In this document: positions 27,888 through 34,972 of the stretch, piece by piece
Numbering within the stretch: the stretch's first letter is position 1
Layout: every line of letters begins with the position of its first letter
Program-made: the position numbers and the translations under genes
The notes under the pieces: model-generated
Seen by the model: the letters and a program-made list of their open reading frames with translations, nothing else
Databases searched by the model: none
What the model was told of the DNA's origin: nothing
From: Calothrix sp. PCC 7716
GTDB lineage: Bacteria > Cyanobacteriota > Cyanobacteriia > Cyanobacteriales > Nostocaceae
Length of the DNA: 64,000 bases
Assembly: GCF_019977735.1 (NCBI RefSeq)
Contig: NZ_AP025018.1
Coordinates: 62,001 to 126,000 of the forward strand
Reading direction: 5' to 3'

Positions 27888-28892
27888 TGCTGATGCGATA
27901 TCAGGTTGATACTTAAGTAAGTAACCACCACGGTCTCCTAGTACAAACCCTTGGTCTTGTGAGAAGAAAACGACTTTAAACAAGTTAGCGGGTACTTGTT
28001 CGACATCACGGTCTTTTTCCCAGGTTTTACCACCATCGGCACTGCGTAGCAAGTTACCGCTACCACCAGTAACCCAAATTTCATCGGGTGTACGATATGC
28101 CATATCGAGTAAACCCCAACTGGTAGAAAATTCTGGATATTGAGCTTCGAGCCATTCTTCTGGTTTTTCTGGGTCAGAAAATTGAAGTTGACCACCACGC
28201 GCTATCATCCACATCTTTCCATCTGAGGTAAAGCCCATGTTTTCGACGCGACGTGAACTGTTACGGTTGTGAGGAACCCATGCGTTTAGTCCAGGTTCCC
28301 AAGTTGAGTAAAAATTACCTTTTGCGGATACTGCTACGTATTTGCCATCTGGTGAGCGTTTCATGTTACGTACAAAACCAACAGCTTCAGCAACTTGAGC
28401 TTTCCAGTTTTTACCACCATCTGAAGTTTGATAGATACCGCCTACATTGGTCGCCATTTCCGCTTTATTATCACCTAATGCCACAACACTAACAGGGGCG
28501 CCAGGTAATTTTTCGCTAAGAGGAATTTGCGACCATGAGCGACCTTCATCAGTTGTATGTAGCATCAAAGCCGGCTCTCCAACTATCCAACCTTCCTTAC
28601 CAGAAAAGCTAACGGAAGTCAAACGATAATTTTCGCTATCGAGTTGAAGGGGAACTTCCTTCCAAGTATTACCACCATCTTTAGTTTCTAGAACAGCAGA
28701 ATTACTACCTACTATAAAACCATGTTGTTTATCTGAGGTAAAACCAACATCAAGTAGTTTTGCATCCGTGGGCACAGATATTACAGACCAAGGATTGTAT
28801 GCTGTGTTAGGAACGTTGCTACAACCAACGCAAATCAAAATCACTACAGCCGTCGTCAATATTCGCCGCCAAAATCTAGCAATTAAAAGCAT
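27882..28892 (-). CDS. ycf48: Photosystem II assembly factor Ycf48 (HCF136)
   Basis: Ycf48 is a lumenal, lipid-anchored seven-bladed propeller that helps D1 insertion and PSII repair. The 336-residue protein has a lipobox (VVILICVGCSN) and then repeated blades with DGGxTW motifs (KDGGNTWKEV, SDGGKNWKAQ, ADGGKTWEKD) typical of the BNR/photosynthesis-stability family. An Arg patch (NRNSSRRVENMGF) is characteristic of Ycf48. It lies between rubA and psbEFLJ, the conserved cyanobacterial order. The last residues and stop codon merge into a heptamer repeat array. Confidence 0.95.
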   Translation of the reverse strand: MLLIARFWRRILTTAVVILICVGCSNVPNTAYNPWSVISVPTDAKLLDVGFTSDKQHGFIVGSNSAVLETKDGGNTWKEVPLQLDSENYRLTSVSFSGKEGWIVGEPALMLHTTDEGRSWSQIPLSEKLPGAPVSVVALGDNKAEMATNVGGIYQTSDGGKNWKAQVAEAVGFVRNMKRSPDGKYVAVSAKGNFYSTWEPGLNAWVPHNRNSSRRVENMGFTSDGKMWMIARGGQLQFSDPEKPEEWLEAQYPEFSTSWGLLDMAYRTPDEIWVTGGSGNLLRSADGGKTWEKDRDVEQVPANLFKVVFFSQDQGFVLGDRGGYLLKYQPDIASAA

Positions 28893-28935
28893 TAGTATTT
28901 TTTTCGTATTTCGTTAATGTTCAAATTAAAACGTT

Positions 28936-28963
28936 GTAGAGACGTTACATGTAACGTCTCTAC
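28936..28963. repeat. Perfect 28-bp palindrome (GTAGAGACG family)
   Basis: The arm GTAGAGACGTTACA is followed by its exact complement. It lies between rubA and ycf48, where the transcript would form a 14-bp hairpin. It shares its outer arms with the elements at 7413 and 46560. Confidence 0.92.
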
Positions 28964-28968
28964 ATGTG

Positions 28969-29364
28969 TTATTGCAAGCCATACAGGCTCATAAAAAGTA
29001 AAAAGGCTGCTGCTAGACCACCAAAAATCAGAAGGTTCTTTTGCGTTGGGGTTAGTGTATTCACGCCTAAGCCAAAACCAAGGTTTTCTTTGAAACCTGA
29101 TGCACTACCCGCAGGACCAATATTGACAAAAGCTGCTTTCTTGGCGCCGCAAACAGGACAACGCCAAATTAGAGGTAGTTCATCAAAAGGTCTTCCAGGA
29201 GGGATATCACGTTTATCGTCTCCTTTTTCAGGTTCGTAAACGTAACCGCAGGAACGACATTCGTAGCGGTCTAACTCGGTAGTTTCAGCACTTTCAGCAC
29301 TTTCAGTACTTCCATCAACGTCTGGCGTTGTGTCAACTACTGGTTCATTTTCGTGTTCGCTCAT
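28969..29364 (-). CDS. rubA: Membrane-anchored rubredoxin RubA
   Basis: RubA is needed for photosystem assembly in oxygenic phototrophs. The 131-residue protein has an acidic N-terminus and a rubredoxin domain with two CxxCG knuckles (YECRSCGYVYEP and WRCPVCGAKKAAF) binding one iron. A C-terminal membrane anchor follows (NLLIFGGLAAAFLLFMSLYG). The codons for STESAESAET contain GTGCTGA-like heptamers. It is the first gene of the rubA-ycf48-psbEFLJ cluster and diverges from ndhC. Confidence 0.95.
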   Translation of the reverse strand: MSEHENEPVVDTTPDVDGSTESAESAETTELDRYECRSCGYVYEPEKGDDKRDIPPGRPFDELPLIWRCPVCGAKKAAFVNIGPAGSASGFKENLGFGLGVNTLTPTQKNLLIFGGLAAAFLLFMSLYGLQ

Positions 29365-29569
29365 AGCCCCAGATGCCTGGTATTTTACAGGCGAATCTTA
29401 AATATACGTTACAAATTATGACACAAGTGTTAGGTTTTTCTATCACAACCAAAAACGAATCAAATTACCTGACTATATGTTTTATCAGATTCAAAAAAGC
29501 TAAGACGATATAATGTATGTAAATTAAGGTAACAAAGTTCGTTTCATTCTCTCACGGTAGAAATATATT

Positions 29570-29932
29570 GTGTTTGTCCTTAGCGGTTACGAGTACCTTC
29601 TAGGCTTCCTGCTTGTCTGTAGCCTAGTTCCAGCCCTAGCTCTCAGTGCGTCTAAGCTCTTGCGACCCAGTGGGCGCAACCCCGAACGACGCACAACTTA
29701 CGAATCTGGTATGGAACCAATTGGTGGCGCCTGGATTCAGTTCAACATCCGCTACTACATGTTTGCGCTTGTTTTCGTGGTCTTCGATGTCGAGACAGTA
29801 TTTTTGTATCCTTGGGCGGTAGCATTTCACCGTCTGGGGTTGTTAGCTTTTATAGAAGCGCTTATTTTTATAGCGATTCTTGTAGTTGCCCTAGTATACG
29901 CATGGCGTAAAGGAGCTTTGGAATGGTCTTAG
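29570..29932 (+). CDS. ndhC: NDH-1 subunit 3 (NdhC)
   Basis: A membrane subunit of the photosynthetic NDH-1 complex, which transfers electrons from ferredoxin to plastoquinone while pumping protons. The protein is 120 residues with three hydrophobic spans. It has the conserved loop [24 protein letters not shown] (last 20 residues decisive) and [13 protein letters not shown]. The start is GTG ([13 protein letters not shown]). It overlaps ndhK by 10 bp; ndhC-ndhK-ndhJ form one operon. Confidence 0.97.
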   Translation: MFVLSGYEYLLGFLLVCSLVPALALSASKLLRPSGRNPERRTTYESGMEPIGGAWIQFNIRYYMFALVFVVFDVETVFLYPWAVAFHRLGLLAFIEALIFIAILVVALVYAWRKGALEWS

Positions 29933-30675
29933 ATGCTAATGCGGCAAAAGAGATAACAACTCAACAAACTGAGCGTATCTTAAACCCAATTCAGCGCACG
30001 ACGGTAACCTCTGACCTGTCGGAAAATGTTATCTTAACAACCGTTGACGATTTATATAACTGGGCAAGACTTTCGAGTTTATGGCCTTTGCTGTTTGGAA
30101 CAGCTTGCTGCTTTATTGAATTTGCAGCTCTAATTGGTTCGAGATTTGACTTCGACCGTTTTGGTCTTATTCCTCGTTCTAGTCCACGTCAAGCTGATTT
30201 AATTATTACTGCTGGTACCATCACAATGAAGATGGCGCCTCAGTTGGTGCGTTTGTACGAGCAAATGCCCGAACCAAAGTATGTAATTGCAATGGGCGCC
30301 TGTACAATTACAGGTGGAATGTTCAGTGTTGACTCACCCAGTGCAGTACGTGGAGTAGATAAATTAATTCCTGTGGACGTATATTTACCAGGGTGTCCTC
30401 CTCGTCCAGAAGCTATTATCGACGCGATTATTAAGCTACGTAAGAAGATTGCTAACGACTCAATGCAAGAACGTGGTGTTGTAATCAAGCAAACACACCG
30501 CTACTACAGCACAACTCACAACATGAAGTCCGTTCCACAAATTCTCACTGGCAAGTACATTCAGTCAGAAGCACGTTACACACCACCGAAGGAATTAACC
30601 GAAGGTATGGGTATGGCGGTACCACCAGCGTTGCTAACATCACAAACACAAAAGGAGGCAACCGAACGTGGCTGA
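29923..30675 (+). CDS. ndhK: NDH-1 subunit K (NdhK)
   Basis: A peripheral-arm subunit carrying the N2-type 4Fe-4S cluster. It has [11 protein letters not shown] (adjacent cysteines), [11 protein letters not shown] and the second cysteine site [14 protein letters not shown]. It is 250 residues, normal for cyanobacteria. It overlaps ndhC and ndhJ by 10 and 8 bp, so translation is coupled. Confidence 0.97.
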   Translation: MVLDANAAKEITTQQTERILNPIQRTTVTSDLSENVILTTVDDLYNWARLSSLWPLLFGTACCFIEFAALIGSRFDFDRFGLIPRSSPRQADLIITAGTITMKMAPQLVRLYEQMPEPKYVIAMGACTITGGMFSVDSPSAVRGVDKLIPVDVYLPGCPPRPEAIIDAIIKLRKKIANDSMQERGVVIKQTHRYYSTTHNMKSVPQILTGKYIQSEARYTPPKELTEGMGMAVPPALLTSQTQKEATERG

Positions 30676-31192
30676 TGAATCACAACCAGTAGTAGCATCC
30701 GAGAAAGCCTTAGTACAAGCTGGTACAGTTGCTCAGTGGTTAACAGAAAATGGCTTTGATAACGAGTCATTGGCGCCTGACAGTGCTGGAGTAGAGATAA
30801 TCAAAATCGAAGCAGATTATCTTTTACCAACTGCAACCGCTTTATATGCATATGGGTTTAACTATCTTCAATGTCAATGTGGCATTGATATGGGACCCGG
30901 ACAGGAGTTAGTCAGCATGTACCATTTAGTAAAAATGGCTGATAATGTTGACAAACCCGAAGAAGTGCGTATTAAAGTTTTCTTGCCGCGCGAAAATCCT
31001 AGAGTAGCATCTGTATATTGGATTTGGAGAACTGCCGACTGGCAAGAGCGCGAATCTTACGATATGTACGGCATCGTTTACGAAGGACATCCTAATTTGA
31101 AGCGCATTTTAATGCCCGAAGATTGGGTTGGTTTCCCTCTACGTAAAGATTACATCTCACCCGATTTTTACGAACTCCAAGACGCTTATTAA
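30668..31192 (+). CDS. ndhJ: NDH-1 subunit J (NdhJ)
   Basis: The 30-kDa-type subunit of the NDH-1 hydrophilic arm. A 174-residue protein with the diagnostic [20 protein letters not shown] and the C-terminal [20 protein letters not shown]. The start is GTG at 30668 inside ndhK. It is the last gene of the operon, followed by a repeat array and a terminator. Confidence 0.97.
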   Translation: MADESQPVVASEKALVQAGTVAQWLTENGFDNESLAPDSAGVEIIKIEADYLLPTATALYAYGFNYLQCQCGIDMGPGQELVSMYHLVKMADNVDKPEEVRIKVFLPRENPRVASVYWIWRTADWQERESYDMYGIVYEGHPNLKRILMPEDWVGFPLRKDYISPDFYELQDAY

Positions 31193-31194
31193 TT

Positions 31195-31294
31195 AGTGCT
31201 GAGTGCTGAGTATTGAGTGCTGAGTGCTGAGTATTGAGTATTGAGTGCTGAGTATTGAGTGCTGAGTGCTGAGTATTGAGTATTGAGTGCTGAG
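31195..31294. repeat. AGTGCTG/AGTATTG heptamer array
   Basis: About fourteen direct heptamers alternating GAGTGCT and GAGTATT directly behind ndhJ. Unlike the arrays at 14026 and 27802, no inverted half is present. Confidence 0.92.
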
Positions 31295-31307
31295 TATAAG
31301 AAATAAG

Positions 31308-31349
31308 ATTCCCGACTTCGTTAGAGTTGTCGGGAATTTAATTTTTTTC
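31308..31349 (+). terminator. Rho-independent terminator of ndhCKJ
   Basis: ATTCCCGAC and GTCGGGAAT form a perfect 9-bp stem with a 12-nt loop, followed by TTAATTTTTTT. It lies 115 bp after the ndhJ stop, beyond the heptamer array. Confidence 0.88.
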
Positions 31350-31382
31350 TACCACAAAGACGCAAAGGAAGAGAGTGTTTGT

Positions 31383-31410
31383 CTTGTGGAACGGGCATCC
31401 TTGCCCGTCC
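31383..31410. repeat. Dispersed element CTTGTGGAACGGGCATCC
   Basis: A single copy of the GTGGAACGGGCATCCTTGCC element, with an internal inverted repeat GGGCA..TGCCC. Close copies lie at 37668-37696 and, in reverse and tandem, at 924-991. Confidence 0.8.
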
Positions 31411-31451
31411 TTTCAAACAAATTATAATCACATTAGCTTATATCTAAAAAT

Positions 31452-31796
31452 ATGCTTTTTAAACTTTCACGAGTTATTTTTTTTACAAGTGCGGCTAGTA
31501 TATGTATAACTAATATTTGTTTTAATTCCTCAAAGCTATTAGCACAAACCAATAATCAAAATAATCCTCAACTTGGATGTCTCTCCGGTTACTCAGATGG
31601 AACATTTCGAGGAGATAGGGCAATGACTCGTTATGAGTTTGCCGCTGCATTAGCTGCTTGTTTAAATCAAATTGAAAAAAATATTCCAAATCAAACAAAC
31701 GGTTTGGCGCCAAAGTCGGATTTGGAAAATTTAGTACAGCGACAACAGAAATTAAATCAAGAACTTCAAGAGCTTAATAATAGAGTTAAGGACTAG
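31452..31796 (+). CDS. Short SLH-domain protein resembling a cyanobacterial porin N-terminus
   Basis: A signal peptide is followed by half of an SLH domain with the sequence LGCLSGYSDGTFRGDRAMTR and YEFAAALAACLNQIE. A short coiled coil (LENLVQRQQKLNQELQELNNRV) comes next. This is the N-terminal layout of SomA/OprB-type outer-membrane porins, but the protein stops at 114 residues where the beta-barrel should begin. It may be a decayed porin gene or a genuine small peptidoglycan-binding protein. The 3' end overlaps the convergent gene by 11 bp. Confidence 0.65.
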   Translation: MLFKLSRVIFFTSAASICITNICFNSSKLLAQTNNQNNPQLGCLSGYSDGTFRGDRAMTRYEFAAALAACLNQIEKNIPNQTNGLAPKSDLENLVQRQQKLNQELQELNNRVKD

Positions 31797-32502
31797 GTGT
31801 TACTTTTTTGATGTTAACTAGGTTTAATTTTGGATTACCGTTAGTGTCAACTTGATAAGTTAATAGTAGATTTGCTTCATACCCATTTAGTGCTTTAGGG
31901 ATATAGGTAATTATAGGAATTTGAAATCTGTTGTTTGTCAGTTTGAAAGATTTGGAAGAAGTATCTAAACTGAAAATTACTTTTTCTTTATTTTTTTGAA
32001 AAGCGGCGCCGTCATTTTTGGCTAAATAAGCGCGTGTATCTTTTACTAGCTGGTCAAATATACTAACTTGAACGCCATTAACATTAACTAAAGACACATT
32101 TTGTGGTTGCCATTTTCCCTCATGCACAACTAATACTAATTTGGAATTAGGCGCCCATGCTGCTGTTAATCCACCATGATTTTGATTAGGGAAGGTTTTA
32201 GAGTATTTAAGCCTGGTAATAATTTTATTCGTTTTGGGAACAACTAAATAGTTTTCGACTTTCTCAAAATCATCTTTTTCGTCAAGTTCTGGAGAATTAC
32301 TTTTTCTACCCGGAATTCCCCATGCTATAGCATACCGTTTGTTTGGAGAGTTGGTAGAGTCGAATATTTGATATTTGATTGAATTTGCTTGTGATACAAC
32401 TTGTAGTGGCGCCGTTTCTGCTTGAGTTGGTTTATAATTTCCAAGTCCAGGCAAGGTAAGCAATAAGACACCGACAGCAGCATTGTGTATCAATCGAGAC
32501 AT
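31786..32502 (-). CDS. Secreted hypothetical protein
   Basis: A 238-residue protein with a cleavable signal peptide (AAVGVLLLTLPGLGNYKPTQAETA). The mature part looks beta-rich, with segments such as RYAIAWGIPGRKSN, LTAAWAPNSKLVLVVHEGKW and ITYIPKALNGYEANLLLTYQ. This is reminiscent of single-propeller or lipoprotein-like envelope proteins. No catalytic motif is seen and I cannot name the family. GGCGCC occurs three times. It is convergent with the short SLH gene. Confidence 0.65.
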   Translation of the reverse strand: MSRLIHNAAVGVLLLTLPGLGNYKPTQAETAPLQVVSQANSIKYQIFDSTNSPNKRYAIAWGIPGRKSNSPELDEKDDFEKVENYLVVPKTNKIITRLKYSKTFPNQNHGGLTAAWAPNSKLVLVVHEGKWQPQNVSLVNVNGVQVSIFDQLVKDTRAYLAKNDGAAFQKNKEKVIFSLDTSSKSFKLTNNRFQIPIITYIPKALNGYEANLLLTYQVDTNGNPKLNLVNIKKVTPSP

Positions 32503-32873
32503 ATAATATTAGTTGCTAGTATGGATATAATATAACTACACAGGCAAAATTGGTTTTACGTACTGAAAAGCAGCAAAACTCTATACTATATATAAATAAA
32601 TATTGGCTCTTCCGTAGGTGTTATGCTGAACTTAAAAATAAAATTCAGAGCTTTCCTTTAAAATCAAGGCTTCCAAGCAATTAGAGTCTAAAATTTCACG
32701 CGAAGGCTCGAACGTTAAGACTAACGGCTGTTATCCTTCCCTAGTAAAGGTTTGAAGCTTTTTTTTATACTCCTTCAGCATAAAAAGTAATGAAGAACCT
32801 AAATATTTTCTCGTAAGTGGTGAGTTATGAGCGATTGGTTACAAGGTCATCAACTGCAAAATGCTCGGTTTAC
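32503..32873. other. Intergenic region
   Basis: Non-coding 371 bp between the secreted protein and the histidine kinase, both on the minus strand. It should contain the promoter of the secreted-protein gene. I see no hairpin terminator or repeat. Confidence 0.4.
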
Positions 32874-34802
32874 CTAGGTTTTTAGAAGCGGTTGATTATC
32901 GTATAATTTGATTATGGCGTTGATTAATGTGTCTGGTTCTATGGGTTTGGATAAATGCATTTGAAAACCTGATAAAATTGCTTGATGTTGGTCTTCTTCT
33001 CCTGCGTAGGCAGTTAGGGCAATTGCTTTTGGAGGTGTTTTTAATTGACGTATTAGTTCGTAACCGTCCATTTCTGGCATTCCTATGTCACTTATTAGTA
33101 AATCGTATTTTGATTGTAATAGTAGTTGTAGTGCTTGCGATGCTTGGGATGTTGATGTGACTTTGGCGCCGTTTTGTTCTAGTGTAAAGGCAAGGTATTC
33201 GAGTGAGTCTATTTCATCATCGACGACGAGAATGTTTAAACCTGATAAAATTGAGTCTGTAATGTAGGCTGCTGAGTTTAAATAAGCCTCTTTTGTGATT
33301 TGTTGCTTTAATAAGGGTAATTTTACTGTAAATATGGCGCCGTTTCCTTCTCCTAAACTATCAGCACTAATGGTTCCACCGTGTAGTTCGACTATTTGCT
33401 TTGCAATTGCTAATCCTAAACCTAAACCTCCAAATTTGCGTGTTGTTGAACTGTCTTCTTGATAAAAATATTCAAACACGTAGGGTAAAAATTTTGGATT
33501 GATTCCTTTTCCTGTATCGCTAACTGTAAAACAAACTTCTTGATTGCTGTTTAGTATAGATAACCCAATTTTTATCTGTCCATTCTGCGGTGTAAATTTT
33601 ACGGCATTTGTTAATAAATTCCATACTACTTGCTGTAATCTTGTAGCATCGCCCATTACCTGTATGGTAGAAGAAGGTAAATCAAGTTGTAAGTCTATTG
33701 ATTTAGCATCGACTGCTAAACGCACTGTATCAATAGCTGAATAAATTACATTGTTTAAATTCACAGGCGCCGTTTCAAGGGTAAGTTTACCTTGTAAAAT
33801 ACATGAAATATCAAGTAAATCTTCGATTAATTGAGTTTGTAGTTGAGTGTTACGTTCGATAACATCAAGCGCTTTTTGAGTACGAGTAGCATCACATTTA
33901 CCAGTTTTTAGAAGTTTTACCCAACCAAGAATTGGATTTAGTGGTGTTCTGAGTTCGTGCGATAATACAGCTAAAAATTCATCTTTAACACGATTTGCTC
34001 TTTCAGCTTCTTCACGTGCTGCTTTTTCTCGCTGCAATAATTGCTCGCGTTCTTGTTCGGCAATTTTGCGTTCGGTTATATCTCTGGCAGAAGAATAAAT
34101 TAATCCTTCATCAATTATTGGGTTTCCACCCCAAGATAACCATTTATATGAACCATCTTTACAGCGATAACGATTCTCAAGAGTTTGTGTAGGCGCCTCA
34201 CCAGATATAAGTTTATGATATTCGGTAATTGTCCGCGCGTGGTCATCAAGGTGGACAAATTCGATAAAAGGTTGAGCGAGTAATTCCGCTTCGGTGTAAC
34301 CTAGTGCATTTATAAAAGCAGGATTAACACGTTTTAAATATCCATCAAGTCCAGCAATACATAACAAATCAAGTGAGAGCATAAAAAAACGGTCGCGTTC
34401 CTGTTGTGTATGCTCAAGTTCGCGTCTTTCTTGCGCTTCGTGTAAAGCTCTGTTAATAGAAGGTACTAATCTTCCTATACGCTGTTTAAATATATAGTCA
34501 GTGGCGCCGAGTTTTATTGCTTCGATTGCCATTTCTTCGCATATCATCCCAGAAACTAGAATAAACGGAATATTTGGCATTCGTGTGCGCGCTACTTTTA
34601 AAGCATCAAGCCCATTAAAATCAGTTAAGTAATAATCAGCAAGAATTAGGTCAAAATAATCACTCTCAAGCGCTGCCAAAAAACCACCATAGGTATCGAC
34701 TAGTACTAAATCGTGTTCAATACTAAGTTTTTTCAACGCCAATTCTAGAAGTTTGACATCAATGGGATTATCTTCTAGCACTAGAAAGCACAATTTTTTC
34801 AT
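32874..34802 (-). CDS. Hybrid sensor kinase: receiver-PAS-HisKA-HATPase-receiver
   Basis: A two-component phosphorelay protein. Order: an N-terminal receiver (LVLEDNPIDVKLLE, phospho-Asp in LILADYYLTDFNG); a PAS/PAC domain (LDGYLKRVNPAFINALGYT ... YRCKDGSYKWLSWGGNP); HisKA with the H-box FLAVLSHELRTPLNPILGW; HATPase with N-box WNLLTNAVKF and G-boxes DTGKGI and GLGLGLAI; and a C-terminal receiver (ILVVDDEIDS, Asp in LLISDIGMPEMDG). ATG 34802 (MKKLCFLVLEDN) has AAGGAAGG nine bases upstream and is preferred over ATG 34838. No partner regulator is adjacent, so the signal and output are unknown. Confidence 0.93.
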   Translation of the reverse strand: MKKLCFLVLEDNPIDVKLLELALKKLSIEHDLVLVDTYGGFLAALESDYFDLILADYYLTDFNGLDALKVARTRMPNIPFILVSGMICEEMAIEAIKLGATDYIFKQRIGRLVPSINRALHEAQERRELEHTQQERDRFFMLSLDLLCIAGLDGYLKRVNPAFINALGYTEAELLAQPFIEFVHLDDHARTITEYHKLISGEAPTQTLENRYRCKDGSYKWLSWGGNPIIDEGLIYSSARDITERKIAEQEREQLLQREKAAREEAERANRVKDEFLAVLSHELRTPLNPILGWVKLLKTGKCDATRTQKALDVIERNTQLQTQLIEDLLDISCILQGKLTLETAPVNLNNVIYSAIDTVRLAVDAKSIDLQLDLPSSTIQVMGDATRLQQVVWNLLTNAVKFTPQNGQIKIGLSILNSNQEVCFTVSDTGKGINPKFLPYVFEYFYQEDSSTTRKFGGLGLGLAIAKQIVELHGGTISADSLGEGNGAIFTVKLPLLKQQITKEAYLNSAAYITDSILSGLNILVVDDEIDSLEYLAFTLEQNGAKVTSTSQASQALQLLLQSKYDLLISDIGMPEMDGYELIRQLKTPPKAIALTAYAGEEDQHQAILSGFQMHLSKPIEPDTLINAIIKLYDNQPLLKT

Positions 34803-34972
34803 AACTGACCTTCCTTTGTAGCTAGCCAGTTTGAGCATTTATTAAATGAATTGTCTTGAATTACCCACAACATTTACTTTCTAGCCACGAGTACCTCTAG
34901 CGTTGAGTTTAAGGGAAAAAAATAGCTTTGTCGTCCTACTTGCGGCAGAAGACAAAGGTGTTAATTTTATAT

